Notes: generated by a model not told the origin, from the letters alone. A stretch of 30,521 nt of DNA from an uncultured Massilia sp. (GCA_946886065.1 CAMPHU010000031.1:1-30521); one strand, 5' to 3'; shown: positions 9,183 through 16,835, counted from the stretch's first letter. Numbers and translations: made by a program.

Positions 9183-10166
9183 TTACGCAGCCTTCCTGGC
9201 TTTTTTCTCGGCGTGCGCCACCAGGGCGTCGCGGAACCACTCGCCGTCCTCGTAGGCCTTGACGCGGGTGCGCAGGCGCTCGCGGTTGCAGGGGCCGTTG
9301 CCCTTCAGGACGTTCTGGAACTCGCTCCAGTCGATCTCGCCGAAGTCGTAGGAGCCGCGCTCCTCGTTCCACTTGAGGTCCGGGTCGGGAATGGTCAGGC
9401 CCAGGTACTCGGCTTGCGGCACGGTCTGGTCGACCATGCGCTGGCGCAGCTCGTCGTTCGAGAACAGCTTGATGCGCCAGGCGGCGGATTGGGCGCTGTT
9501 GACCGATTCGGCGTCCGACGGGCCGAACATCATCAGCGAGGGCCACCACCAGCGGTTGAGCGCATCCTGGGCCATCGCCTTCTGTTCCGGCGTGCCCTGC
9601 GCGAGGCTCATCATGATGTCGTAGCCCTGGCGCGCGTGGAAGGATTCCTCCTTGCAGACGCGGATCATGGCGCGCGAATACGGGCCGTAGGAGCAGCGGC
9701 AGAGGGGGATCTGGTTGATGATCGCCGAGCCGTCCACCAGCCAGCCGATGGCGCCCATGTCGGCCCAGCTCAGGGTCGGGTAATTGAAGATGCTCGAGTA
9801 TTTGGCCTTGCCCGAGTGCAGGGCCTGCAGCAGCTCGTCGCGCGAGACGCCCAGGGTCTCGGCCGCGCTGTACAGGTAGAGGCCGTGGCCGGCCTCGTCC
9901 TGGATCTTGGCCAGCAGCACCGACTTGCGCTTGAGCGTCGGGGCACGCGTGACCCAGTTACCTTCTGGCAACTGGCCGACGATTTCCGAATGCGCGTGCT
10001 GCGAGATCTGCCGGATCAGCGTCTTGCGGTACGCTTCCGGCATCCAGTCCTTCGGTTCGATCTTGATCCCGGCGTCGATGCGCGCCTGGAATGCCTGCTC
10101 TTCGGCGCTCATGTCCTCTGCGGTCTGGACTTTCTTGAGGCCGGTCTCCACCATCTGTGCGTACAT
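9183..10166 (-). CDS. paaA: Phenylacetyl-CoA epoxidase catalytic subunit PaaA
   Basis: A 327-residue diiron oxygenase subunit that binds phenylacetyl-CoA and inserts one oxygen atom to form the 1,2-epoxide. Carboxylate and histidine ligand motifs are visible as [11 protein letters not shown] and [10 protein letters not shown]. It is somewhat longer than the roughly 310 residues of enterobacterial PaaA, the excess being a basic C-terminal tail ([11 protein letters not shown]). The start [12 protein letters not shown] at 10166 has CGGAGACAAAC directly upstream; a 20-residue upstream extension is rejected because it would cover the promoter region. It is the first gene of the operon, divergent from paaX. 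Confidence 0.95.
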   Translation of the reverse strand: MYAQMVETGLKKVQTAEDMSAEEQAFQARIDAGIKIEPKDWMPEAYRKTLIRQISQHAHSEIVGQLPEGNWVTRAPTLKRKSVLLAKIQDEAGHGLYLYSAAETLGVSRDELLQALHSGKAKYSSIFNYPTLSWADMGAIGWLVDGSAIINQIPLCRCSYGPYSRAMIRVCKEESFHARQGYDIMMSLAQGTPEQKAMAQDALNRWWWPSLMMFGPSDAESVNSAQSAAWRIKLFSNDELRQRMVDQTVPQAEYLGLTIPDPDLKWNEERGSYDFGEIDWSEFQNVLKGNGPCNRERLRTRVKAYEDGEWFRDALVAHAEKKARKAA

Positions 10167-10196
10167 GTTTGTCTCCGTTGCAAACCTCTCCAATCC

Positions 10197-10225
10197 ATAA
10201 TACGATACAAAAAATCGGATGTACA
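10197..10225 (-). promoter_or_regulatory. Candidate sigma-70 promoter of the paaA operon
   Basis: Reading the minus strand, a -35-like TGTACA (10220-10225, 4 of 6 consensus bases) is separated by exactly 17 nt from a -10-like TATTAT (10197-10202, 5 of 6). The -10 box lies 31 nt before the paaA start codon. The spacer is AT-rich in an otherwise GC-rich sequence. This is a sequence match only. Confidence 0.5.
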
Positions 10226-10241
10226 CAAAAATTTTGAATCA
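10203..10241. promoter_or_regulatory. Candidate PaaX operator
   Basis: CGATAC (10203-10208) and GAATCA (10236-10241) are separated by 27 nt. As I recall it, the enterobacterial PaaX recognition pattern is TGATTC-N27-GAATCA. The right half is a perfect match and the left half matches 4 of 6. The site covers the -35 element and spacer of the candidate paaA promoter, which is where a repressor should act, and lies between paaA and the PaaX-family gene. In known systems phenylacetyl-CoA releases PaaX from its operator. Confidence 0.45.
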
Positions 10242-10271
10242 TATTGCCGGGTAGATTAAGATGGCTCAACC

Positions 10272-11201
10272 ATGAAACAACAGTCCAGCGGGGCGTGGAT
10301 CGACCGCTTCCTCACCCAAGACACCCCGCGCCATAAGTCGCTGGTGATGACCCTCTGCGGCGATGCGATCGCGCCCCACGGCGGCGGCTTCTGGCTGGGC
10401 AGCATGATCGAGCTGATGGCGCCCCTGGGCGTGAACGACCGCCTGGTGCGCACCAGCGTGTTCCGCCTGGTGCAGGAGGGCTGGCTGGTGGCCAGCCGCG
10501 AGGGGCGGCGCAGCCGCTACACGCTGGAGCCGAAGGCGCTGCCGCGCCTGGCGCGCGCCAACCGCCGCATTTACTCGCCGCCGGGCCTGGACTGGGACGG
10601 CCGCTGGACCATCCTGCTGGCGCCCACCAACACCATCGACACCGAGCTGCGCAACCTGCTGCGCAAGGAATTGCAGTGGGAAGGCTATGCGATGCTGGCC
10701 ACAGGCGTGATGGCCCACCCGGCGCCGGACCGCGACAGCCTGCGCGAGATCCTGGCGCGCTGCGGCGCCGAGGACAAGGTATTCGTCTGCGAGGCGGGAG
10801 AACTGCCGGGCGTGGGCTCGCGGCCCCTGCCCCAGCTGGTGCGCGACGGCTGGGACCTGGCCGGCGTGGTGGACGGCTACCGCCATTTCATCCACAGCTT
10901 TACTCCCCTCCTTGCGCTGCTGGAAGCCAATCCCGAGGTGGCGCCGCAAGACGCCTTCGCGATCCGCTCGCTGCTGGTGCATGCCTACCGCCGCGTGCAG
11001 CTGCACGACCCGATGCTGCCGGTGGCCCTGCTGCCGCAGCCCTGGCCGGGATCGGAAGCCTACGAGCTGGCGCGGAAAATCTACCGCCTCACCTGGGCCC
11101 GGGCCGAGGAACACGTCATGGCCATGCTGCGCCACGAGGACGAGGCTACGCCAACGGCGGATGACGACTTCTATCAACGCTTCGGCGGCCTGCGCGACTA
11201 A
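10272..11201 (+). CDS. paaX: PaaX-family transcriptional repressor
   Basis: A 309-residue regulator close to the 316 residues of E. coli PaaX. The winged-helix DNA-binding region is about residues 40-87 (LGSMIELMAPLGVNDRLVRT, then SVFRLVQEGWLVASREGRRS and RYTLE). The central PaaX domain follows (YSPPGLDWDGRWTILLAPT, then LRNLLRKELQWEGYAML). The C-terminal helical domain contains ALRSLL-like and VHAYRRVQLHDPMLP segments. It is transcribed divergently from paaA and probably represses the operon until phenylacetyl-CoA accumulates. No strong Shine-Dalgarno precedes the ATG. Many Betaproteobacteria use the TetR-type PaaR instead, so a PaaX-type regulator here is worth recording. Confidence 0.9.
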   Translation: MKQQSSGAWIDRFLTQDTPRHKSLVMTLCGDAIAPHGGGFWLGSMIELMAPLGVNDRLVRTSVFRLVQEGWLVASREGRRSRYTLEPKALPRLARANRRIYSPPGLDWDGRWTILLAPTNTIDTELRNLLRKELQWEGYAMLATGVMAHPAPDRDSLREILARCGAEDKVFVCEAGELPGVGSRPLPQLVRDGWDLAGVVDGYRHFIHSFTPLLALLEANPEVAPQDAFAIRSLLVHAYRRVQLHDPMLPVALLPQPWPGSEAYELARKIYRLTWARAEEHVMAMLRHEDEATPTADDDFYQRFGGLRD

Positions 11202-11244
11202 GGTATTATTTCGCCTTCAACGCATTCCCATTACAGGACACACC

Positions 11245-12375
11245 ATGTCTATCAAGATCAGCAGCCAGTTCGACGCTGGCGCCATCGAGGTCGTGAGCGC
11301 CACAAGCGCGAACGCCATCGACCTGAACATCCGCAAGGATTCGCACGCCGATATCATCCAGTGGTTCTACTTCCGCCTGCAGGGCGCGCAAGGCGAGCCG
11401 TGCACCATCCGCTTCCTCAACGCCGGCCAGGCAGCCTATCCGGCGGGCTGGGAAGGCTACCAGGCGATGGCGAGCTACGACCGCGTCAACTGGTTCCGCG
11501 TGCCGACATCCTATGACGGCAAGGTGATGACCATCGAGCACACCCCGGCCATGGACAGCGTCTACTACGCCTACTTCGAGCCGTATTCGTGGGAACGCCA
11601 CCTGGAGCTGCTGGACCGCGCCCAGATGTCGGAGCACGTGCGCATGGTGGACCTGGGCTCGACCGTCGACGGCCGCGACCTGAACATGCTGGTCATCGGC
11701 GAACCGTCGCCGGAAAAGAAAAAGGTCTGGGTGATCGCACGCCAGCACCCGGGCGAGACCATGGCCGAATGGTTCGTCGAGGGCATGCTCGACGCGCTGC
11801 TGGACCCGGCCCACCCCTTCGGCCGCCAGCTGCTGAAGGAAAGCGTGTTCTACGTGGTGCCGAACATGAACCCGGACGGCTCGGTGCGCGGCAACCTGCG
11901 CACCAACGCGGCCGGCGCCAACCTGAACCGCGAATGGCTGAACCCGAGCATGGAGCGCAGCCCGGAAGTCTTCCTGGTCAGGCAGAAGATGCACGAAGTG
12001 GGCGTCGACCTGTGCCTGGACGTGCACGGCGACGAAGGCCTGCCTTACGTGTTCGTGGCCGGCAGCGAATCCCTGCCGAACTTCACCGCCGAACAGGCGG
12101 CCGCCCAGAAGCGCTTCAGCGACGATTTCATGATCGCCAGCCCGGACTTCCAGGACGTGCACGGCTACGGCCAGACGCCGTACACCGAAGAGACCCTGAC
12201 CATGGGTTCGCCGCACATCACCCATGCCTTCGGCTGCCTTTCCTTGACGCTCGAACTGCCGTTCAAGGACAACGCGAACGACCCGGACGCGCAGGTGGGC
12301 TGGGACGGCGCACGCAGCGCGCGCCTGGGCGCCGCGGTGCTGCAGCCGGTGCTGAACGCGATCCGCGCGAAGTAA
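11245..12375 (+). CDS. M14-family zinc carboxypeptidase, cytosolic type
   Basis: A 376-residue protein with an N-terminal beta-sandwich domain (about 1-120) and an M14 metallocarboxypeptidase domain. The zinc ligands are H168 and E171 in RQHPGETM and H261 in DVHGDEG. The substrate-binding arginine is probably R229 in ANLNREW, and the catalytic glutamate is E337 in TLELPF. PNMNPDGSVRGN is the usual family loop. There is no signal peptide, so the enzyme should be cytoplasmic. The two-domain layout resembles the cytosolic carboxypeptidase (CCP/AGBL-like) branch of M14. Its substrate is unknown. The start ATG follows AGGACACACC, 43 nt after paaX, but a functional link with phenylacetate metabolism is not evident. 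Confidence 0.87.
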   Translation: MSIKISSQFDAGAIEVVSATSANAIDLNIRKDSHADIIQWFYFRLQGAQGEPCTIRFLNAGQAAYPAGWEGYQAMASYDRVNWFRVPTSYDGKVMTIEHTPAMDSVYYAYFEPYSWERHLELLDRAQMSEHVRMVDLGSTVDGRDLNMLVIGEPSPEKKKVWVIARQHPGETMAEWFVEGMLDALLDPAHPFGRQLLKESVFYVVPNMNPDGSVRGNLRTNAAGANLNREWLNPSMERSPEVFLVRQKMHEVGVDLCLDVHGDEGLPYVFVAGSESLPNFTAEQAAAQKRFSDDFMIASPDFQDVHGYGQTPYTEETLTMGSPHITHAFGCLSLTLELPFKDNANDPDAQVGWDGARSARLGAAVLQPVLNAIRAK

Positions 12376-12385
12376 TCAAGCAGTC

Positions 12386-12406
12386 AGGCGGGCTCCATGC
12401 CCGCCT
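12386..12406 (+). terminator. Possible terminator hairpin after the M14 gene
   Basis: AGGCGGGC and GCCCGCCT form a perfect 8-bp stem around the loop TCCAT, 10 nt after the M14 stop codon. The following sequence is AATTCATTC rather than a run of T, so intrinsic termination would be weak. Confidence 0.45.
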
Positions 12407-12427
12407 AATTCATTCAACGAGGCCACC

Positions 12428-12667
12428 ATGACCGTATTTGCCGCTCCCGTGTTCGACGCCACCGTCGTCTACGAAGGCCAGGAATTGTTCAAAGGCCGTG
12501 GCGCCGCCCAGACCTGGGCGGAAAAGCTGGCGAAGGAAATCGAGACCGAAGTGACGGTCGAGAAGATCGGCACCGGCTGGGCGCTGCGCGCCACCGTCGA
12601 CGGAGAGTTGCGGACCTGGGGCATCTATGGCCAGCGCCTCAGCCGCATCGAGCAGCCCGCGGCCTGA
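12428..12667 (+). CDS. Small protein of unknown function (79 aa)
   Basis: Not recognised. It is a soluble 79-residue protein with alternating beta strands and a helix (TVVYEGQELFKGRGAAQTWA, VTVEKIGTGWALRATVDGEL). It has no signal peptide, membrane helix or cysteine. The ATG follows ACGAGGCCACC. Codon use and GC are like the neighbours, and the frame is intact across the whole hairpin-to-stop interval, which supports a real gene. Its TGA stop abuts the stop of the convergent DUF1801 gene within the palindrome GGCCTGATCAGGCC. Confidence 0.65.
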   Translation: MTVFAAPVFDATVVYEGQELFKGRGAAQTWAEKLAKEIETEVTVEKIGTGWALRATVDGELRTWGIYGQRLSRIEQPAA

Positions 12668-13090
12668 TCAGGCCCGGGGATAGGCCGCGCGCGTCGCGGC
12701 CACCGACTCGCTCACCAGTTCGCGCAGCACGCGCATGTCGACGTCCGCCAGGCTGCGTACCGACAGGCAGGCCTTGCCCATCTTGTGCCGCCCCAGCTGC
12801 GCCAGCAGCATGTCCTGCCGGGCCGATGCCGTCATCAGGTAGATGCTGATATCGTTCTTGCGCGAAGAAAAGCCGGTCAGGCAGGAATCGCCTTCGCGGC
12901 CGCTGTCGTAGCGGTAGCGATAGCTCCCGAAACCCACGATGCCGCTGCCCCACATGGCGGGCGGCGCATCCACGGCTTCGCCCATCATGGCGGCAAGCGC
13001 CTCGCAGTCGCGGCGCCGCGCTTCGTCGGGAATGGCGTCCAGGTAGGCCTGGACGCTGGCGGAAGTGGCGGTCGTCTTGTTGCCGCCCAT
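12668..13090 (-). CDS. DUF1801-domain protein
   Basis: A 140-residue protein of the DUF1801 (YdhG-like) family. Supporting segments are SVQAYLDAIPDEARRRDCEA, EAVDAPPAMWGSGIVGFGSY and the FSSRKNDISIYLM strand. This family is small, soluble and widespread, with no established biochemical function. The start MGGNKTTATSASV at 13090 is the first in-frame ATG before the domain. The gene lies 4 nt after the stop of the small 79-residue gene on the same strand and could be co-transcribed with it. Confidence 0.82.
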   Translation of the reverse strand: MGGNKTTATSASVQAYLDAIPDEARRRDCEALAAMMGEAVDAPPAMWGSGIVGFGSYRYRYDSGREGDSCLTGFSSRKNDISIYLMTASARQDMLLAQLGRHKMGKACLSVRSLADVDMRVLRELVSESVAATRAAYPRA

Positions 13091-13094
13091 GGCC

Positions 13095-13334
13095 TCAGAG
13101 CTGGACGCCGAGGTGCGCCGCCACCCAGGTGTTGGCGTCTTCGGCGCTGTCGAAATGCAGGGTGGCGATGGCGGTCTTGTCCGGCGCCATGAAGGTGGCG
13201 TAGACCTTGCGGCTGTCGTTGTTGGAACTGAGCAGGTCCGACGCCTGCGCCAGCTCGACCGTGGCCACCAGGTCGAGATTGAGCAGCACGGTCTTCTGGC
13301 TGCCCTCCTTGTCGATGCGTACGAATCGATTCAT
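13095..13334 (-). CDS. Small conserved-looking protein of unknown function (79 aa)
   Basis: Not recognised. The 79 residues predict a short beta-rich fold (NRFVRIDKEGSQKTVLLNLD, KVYATFMAPDKTAIATLHFD) with a C-terminal amphipathic helix (SAEDANTWVAAHLGVQL). It has no signal peptide or transmembrane segment. It starts with ATG after a GAGGAGGGCGC ribosome site, 11 nt downstream of the pmbA stop, and is followed within 4 nt by the DUF1801 gene. The tight spacing suggests a pmbA-orphan-DUF1801 transcript. Confidence 0.68.
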   Translation of the reverse strand: MNRFVRIDKEGSQKTVLLNLDLVATVELAQASDLLSSNNDSRKVYATFMAPDKTAIATLHFDSAEDANTWVAAHLGVQL

Positions 13335-13345
13335 GCGCCCTCCTC

Positions 13346-14698
13346 TCAGTTGCCGGCCACGACCATCTTCTCGATCAGGATCGAGCCGGTCGATTTATTG
13401 CCACGATTCAGCACATCGCTGCCGATCGCGACGATCTGCTGGAACATCTCGCGCATGTTGCCGGCGATGGTGATTTCTTCGACCGGGTACTGGATCACGC
13501 CGTTCTCGACCCAGTAGCCGGACGCGCCGCGCGAATAGTCGCCGGTGACGTAGTTGACGCCCTGGCCCATCAGTTCGGTCACCAGCAGGCCGGTGCCCAT
13601 CTTGCGCAGCATGCCTTCGAAATCGTCGGCACGTTTGGTTTGGGTCGACACCATCTCCAGGTTGTGCGAACCGCCGGCATTGCCGGTGGTCTGCATGCCC
13701 AGCTTGCGCGCCGAATACGAGGACAGGAAGTAGCCCTGCAGCACGCCATCATTGACCACCTTGCGGCGCACGGTCTTGACGCCCTCTTCGTCGAAGGGCG
13801 CCGAGCCGACCGCGCCGATCAGGTGCGGATCCTCGACGATCTGGATGTGGCTTGGGAAGACGGACTTGCCCAGGGTGTCGAGCAGGAAGCTCGACTTGCG
13901 GTACAGCGAGCCGCCCGACACCGCCTGCACGAAGGAGCCGAGCAGGCCGGCCGCCAGCGGCGCCTCGAACAGCACCGGGCAGGTGCGGGTGTCGAGCTTG
14001 CGCGCGTTCAGGCGCGCCAGGGCGCGCTCGGCGGCGTAGCGGCCGACGGCTTCCGGCTCGGCCAGCTTCCTGGGATCGCGCGAGGAGGTGTACCAGTCGT
14101 CGCGCTGCATCTGGTTGCCCTTGCCCGCGATCGGCGCCACCGAAATGGTGTGGCGCGAGAACGGGTAGCCGCCGATGAAGCCGCGCGAGTTGGCGCCGAC
14201 GAAATGCGATTGCTGGACGTAGACGCTGGCGCCTTCGCTGTTGGTGACGCGGCGGTCGACTTCGAAGGCGGCGTTTTCGCAGCGCTTGGCCAGCTCGACG
14301 GCTTCCTCGGTCGAGATCTGCCAGGGATAGAACAGGCGCAGGTCGCGCGGATCGGTTTCGAGCAGCTCGGCGTCCGGCAGGCCGGCGCAGTCGTCCTCGG
14401 CGGTGAAGCGGGCGATGTTCCAGGCCGCTTCGACGGTCGCCTTCAGCGAGGACGGCGAAAAGTCCGAGGTATTGGCGTTGCCGCGGCGCTGGCCGTAGTA
14501 GACGGTGACGCCCAGGCCCTTGTCCTTGTTCTGCTCGATGGTCTCGATGTTTCCTTTACGAACTGAAACCGACAACCCGCTACCCTCGCTGATCTCGACC
14601 GAGGCGTCGGTCGCGCCCTGCTCTCGGGCAATGGCCAGCACGTCGCGTGCGAGCTGTTTCAGCTGATCCTGGGTGTGGGTAAAAAAGGAATCGTTCAT
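13346..14698 (-). CDS. pmbA: Metalloprotease-complex subunit PmbA/TldE
   Basis: A 450-residue member of the TldD/PmbA (U62) family, matching the usual length of about 450. PmbA works with TldD as a heterodimeric zinc protease linked to microcin B17 maturation and CcdA degradation in E. coli; the zinc site is in TldD, and consistently no HExxxH is seen here. Recognisable segments are DASVEISEGSGLSVSVRKGN, GQRRGNANTSDFSPSSLKAT, FVGANSRGFIGGYPFSRHT and the C-terminal GNAGGSHNLEM, DYSRGASGYWVENGVIQYPV. The start MNDSFFTHTQ at 14698 is preferred over an upstream extension through the promoter. It is divergent from darP, an arrangement common in Proteobacteria. Confidence 0.94.
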   Translation of the reverse strand: MNDSFFTHTQDQLKQLARDVLAIAREQGATDASVEISEGSGLSVSVRKGNIETIEQNKDKGLGVTVYYGQRRGNANTSDFSPSSLKATVEAAWNIARFTAEDDCAGLPDAELLETDPRDLRLFYPWQISTEEAVELAKRCENAAFEVDRRVTNSEGASVYVQQSHFVGANSRGFIGGYPFSRHTISVAPIAGKGNQMQRDDWYTSSRDPRKLAEPEAVGRYAAERALARLNARKLDTRTCPVLFEAPLAAGLLGSFVQAVSGGSLYRKSSFLLDTLGKSVFPSHIQIVEDPHLIGAVGSAPFDEEGVKTVRRKVVNDGVLQGYFLSSYSARKLGMQTTGNAGGSHNLEMVSTQTKRADDFEGMLRKMGTGLLVTELMGQGVNYVTGDYSRGASGYWVENGVIQYPVEEITIAGNMREMFQQIVAIGSDVLNRGNKSTGSILIEKMVVAGN

Positions 14699-14731
14699 GT
14701 CGTGTTTTTCGTAGCGAGCCCTAAAACAGTT

Positions 14732-14740
14732 ATCATAGCA
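14732..14740 (-). promoter_or_regulatory. Candidate extended -10 promoter of pmbA
   Basis: On the minus strand the sequence reads TGCTATGAT, an extended -10 (TG-N-TATGAT, 5 of 6 in the hexamer), 34 nt upstream of the pmbA start. No convincing -35 is seen. The 106-bp region 14699-14804 must hold the promoters of both pmbA and darP; I could not assign one for darP. Confidence 0.35.
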
Positions 14741-14804
14741 GCCGTTTACAGTTTTCACTGATCGGCCCGGCGCCAATCAAATCAATCAAGAGTTTCCTCA
14801 TACC

Positions 14805-15404
14805 ATGCCTAATCCAAACCGCGGCTCCGTGGGCTTCCAGTCCAACGAGTTCGACCAAGAATACGAACGCCCATCCAAATCTGAACTCAAGCGCCAGGTG
14901 AACGAGTTGCAGAAGCTCGGCGAGCAGCTTGTCGACGAGCCGCGCGACCGCGTCAAGCGCGTGCCGATGCCGGACGACGTCAAGGACGCCATCCTCGAGT
15001 GCCAGACCATCACCAACCACGAAGGCCGCCGCCGCCAGCTGCAGTTCGTGGGCAAGAAGATGCGCGGCCTGACCGAGGAAGAAGTCGACGTCATCCGCCG
15101 CACCATCGACAGCTGGAAAGGCGCCTCGAAGGCCGAGACGGCCGCGCTGCACGCCCTGGAGCGCCGCCGCGAAAAGCTGCTGGCCGACGACAAGGCGCTG
15201 ACCCAGCTGCTGGCCGACTACCCGGAACTCGACGCCCAGCACCTGCGCACCCTGATCCGCAACGCGCGCAAGGAGCAGGCCGAGAACAAGCCGCCCAAGG
15301 CCTTCCGCGAGATCTTCCAGATCCTCAAGGACCTGGGCAAGAAGCCGAAGCAGGCTGCCGCCGCCGACGACGAGGAAGCGCCGGATGACGACGCCGACGA
15401 ATGA
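14805..15404 (+). CDS. darP: Ribosome-associated protein DarP (YjgA, DUF615)
   Basis: A 199-residue, highly charged helical protein of the DUF615 family. Family hallmarks are RPSKSELKRQVNELQKLGEQ near residues 22-41, KRVPMPDDVKDAILECQTIT, EGRRRQLQFVGKKMR and FREIFQILKDL near the end. In E. coli this protein (YjgA, renamed DarP) helps late 50S subunit assembly. The C-terminus carries an acidic tail (DDEEAPDDDADE) encoded partly in the overlap with mog. It is divergent from pmbA, the usual neighbour. Its last 20 nt overlap the mog start. Confidence 0.92.
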   Translation: MPNPNRGSVGFQSNEFDQEYERPSKSELKRQVNELQKLGEQLVDEPRDRVKRVPMPDDVKDAILECQTITNHEGRRRQLQFVGKKMRGLTEEEVDVIRRTIDSWKGASKAETAALHALERRREKLLADDKALTQLLADYPELDAQHLRTLIRNARKEQAENKPPKAFREIFQILKDLGKKPKQAAAADDEEAPDDDADE

Positions 15405-15996
15405 ACTGGTGATTGGCCTGGTGTCGGTGTCGGACCGCGCCAGCGGCGGCGTGTACGAGGACAAGGGCATTCCTGCGCTGCAGGAATGGCTGGCGACGGC
15501 CATCACCACGCCATATCGCATTGAAACGCGATTGATCCCCGACGAACGCGCGGAGATCGAGCGCACCCTGGCCGAGCTGGTCGACACGGCCCGCTGCCAC
15601 CTGGTCCTGACCACCGGCGGCACCGGCCCGGCGCGGCGCGACGTCACGCCCGAAGCCACCCTGGCCGTGGCCACCAAGGAAATGCCGGGCTTCGGCGAAC
15701 AGATGCGCCAGATCAGCCTGAAGTTCGTGCCGACCGCCATCCTGTCGCGCCAGACCGCGGTGATCCGCGAAACAAAGGACCACGCGGCCCTGATCATGAA
15801 CCTGCCGGGCCAGCCGAAATCGATCAAGGAAACCCTGGAAGGCCTGAAGGACGAGCAGGGCAATGTGGTGGTCGGCGGCATCTTCGCGGCCGTCCCCTAT
15901 TGCATCGACCTGATCGGCGGCCCGTACATGGAAACCGACCCGGCAGTGAGCAAGACCTTCCGCCCGAAGTCGGCATTGCGTGCGCCGGCTCAATAA
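15385..15996 (+). CDS. mog: Molybdopterin adenylyltransferase Mog
   Basis: A 203-residue MogA-type protein of the MoCF-binding fold that adenylylates molybdopterin before molybdate insertion. The nucleotide and pterin-binding motif TTGGTGPARRDVTPEA spans residues 76-91, with the conserved aspartate D86. SDRASGGVYEDKGIP near the N-terminus and MNLPGQPKSIKE further on are also typical. The N-terminus lies inside the darP 3' end in another frame (20-nt overlap), and no other in-frame start precedes the domain. It is 12 nt upstream of an esterase gene, so darP-mog-esterase probably form one transcript. Confidence 0.93.
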   Translation: MTTPTNELVIGLVSVSDRASGGVYEDKGIPALQEWLATAITTPYRIETRLIPDERAEIERTLAELVDTARCHLVLTTGGTGPARRDVTPEATLAVATKEMPGFGEQMRQISLKFVPTAILSRQTAVIRETKDHAALIMNLPGQPKSIKETLEGLKDEQGNVVVGGIFAAVPYCIDLIGGPYMETDPAVSKTFRPKSALRAPAQ

Positions 15997-16008
15997 CAAG
16001 GACCAAGC

Positions 16009-16677
16009 ATGACCCAGCTGTTGGAAAACATCGAGATCGAAACCGCGCCGAATCCCCAATTCGCGATCATCTGGCTGCACGGCCTGGGCGCCGACGGCAA
16101 CGACTTCGTGCCGATCGTGCGCGAGCTGGACCTGGCCGGGCTGCCGGGCATCCGCTTCGTATTCCCGCATGCCAAGACCATGCCGGTGACGATCAACGGC
16201 GGCTACGTGATGCGCGCCTGGTACGACATCACCGGCGCCGAGCTGACCCGCCGCGAGGACGAAGGCGGCCTGCGCGCTTCCCAGCGCGACATCGAGGCGC
16301 TGATCGCACGCGAGAAGGAGCGCGGGATTCCAGCCTCGCGCATCATCCTGGCGGGCTTCTCGCAAGGCTGCGCGATGACCCTGCAGACCGGCCTGCGCCA
16401 TCCGGAGAAGCTGGCGGGCATGCTGTGCCTGTCGGGCTACCTGCCGCTGGCGCCCGTCACGGCTGCGGAGCGCACCGAGGCGAACCTGCAGACGCCGATC
16501 TTCATGGCGCATGGACGGCAGGATCATGTGGTTCCCTTCCTGCGGGCGGAACAGTCGCGCGATGCGCTGCAGGCGCTGGGGTATCAGGTGGAATGGCATG
16601 CGTACCAGATGCAGCATTCGCTGTGCCTGGAGGAGGTGCAGGATATCTCGAAGTGGATTCGGAAGGTGCTTTCCTAA
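16009..16677 (+). CDS. Serine carboxylesterase (phospholipase/carboxylesterase family)
   Basis: A 222-residue alpha/beta-hydrolase. The nucleophile is S118 in AGFSQGCAM, the acid is D172 in AHGRQDHVVP, and the base is H203 in MQHSLCLEE. The oxyanion region is WLHGLGADGNDF (22-33). Length and motifs place it with the bacterial carboxylesterase 2 / acyl-protein-thioesterase-like group (EstB, YpfH relatives). There is no signal peptide, so it is cytoplasmic; the physiological ester is unknown. It starts 12 nt after mog with AAGGACCAAGC before the ATG. An inverted pair of palindromic repeats follows its stop. Confidence 0.9.
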   Translation: MTQLLENIEIETAPNPQFAIIWLHGLGADGNDFVPIVRELDLAGLPGIRFVFPHAKTMPVTINGGYVMRAWYDITGAELTRREDEGGLRASQRDIEALIAREKERGIPASRIILAGFSQGCAMTLQTGLRHPEKLAGMLCLSGYLPLAPVTAAERTEANLQTPIFMAHGRQDHVVPFLRAEQSRDALQALGYQVEWHAYQMQHSLCLEEVQDISKWIRKVLS

Positions 16678-16701
16678 ATTTCGGTTTCGGGTCTGCACGC
16701 A

Positions 16702-16732
16702 AACTTGGGTCCCCGCCTGCGCGGGGATGACG
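16702..16732 (-). repeat. REP-like palindrome, copy 4
   Basis: Inverted orientation: AACTTGGGTCCCCGCC, TGC, GCGGGGATGACG. It is paired with copy 5 across 54 nt, with the CGTC ends facing inward. The pair fills the gap between the convergent esterase and aminotransferase genes. Confidence 0.85.
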
Positions 16733-16786
16733 TTGGTAGAGAGCGGTGATCCGCTGATACGTCGACTTCGGATACGTACTTACAAA

Positions 16787-16817
16787 CGTCATCCCCGCGA
16801 AGGCGGGGACCCAAGTT
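16787..16817 (+). repeat. REP-like palindrome, copy 5
   Basis: Full-length consensus-like copy: CGTCATCCCCGCGAAG, then GCGGGGACCCAAGTT. Its whole 31 nt is complementary to copy 4 apart from the central loop bases. It lies 19 nt after the aminotransferase stop on that gene's downstream side. Confidence 0.88.
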
Positions 16818-16835
16818 CGCAGCGCACCACTAGCC

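Noticed and set aside
14733..15881. 382-codon minus-strand frame opposite darP and mog
   Set aside because: Covers two well-supported genes in antisense and shows no domain.
16702..16817. Repeats considered as a CRISPR array
   Set aside because: Only two copies per site, in inverted rather than direct orientation, with no regular spacer series and no cas genes.
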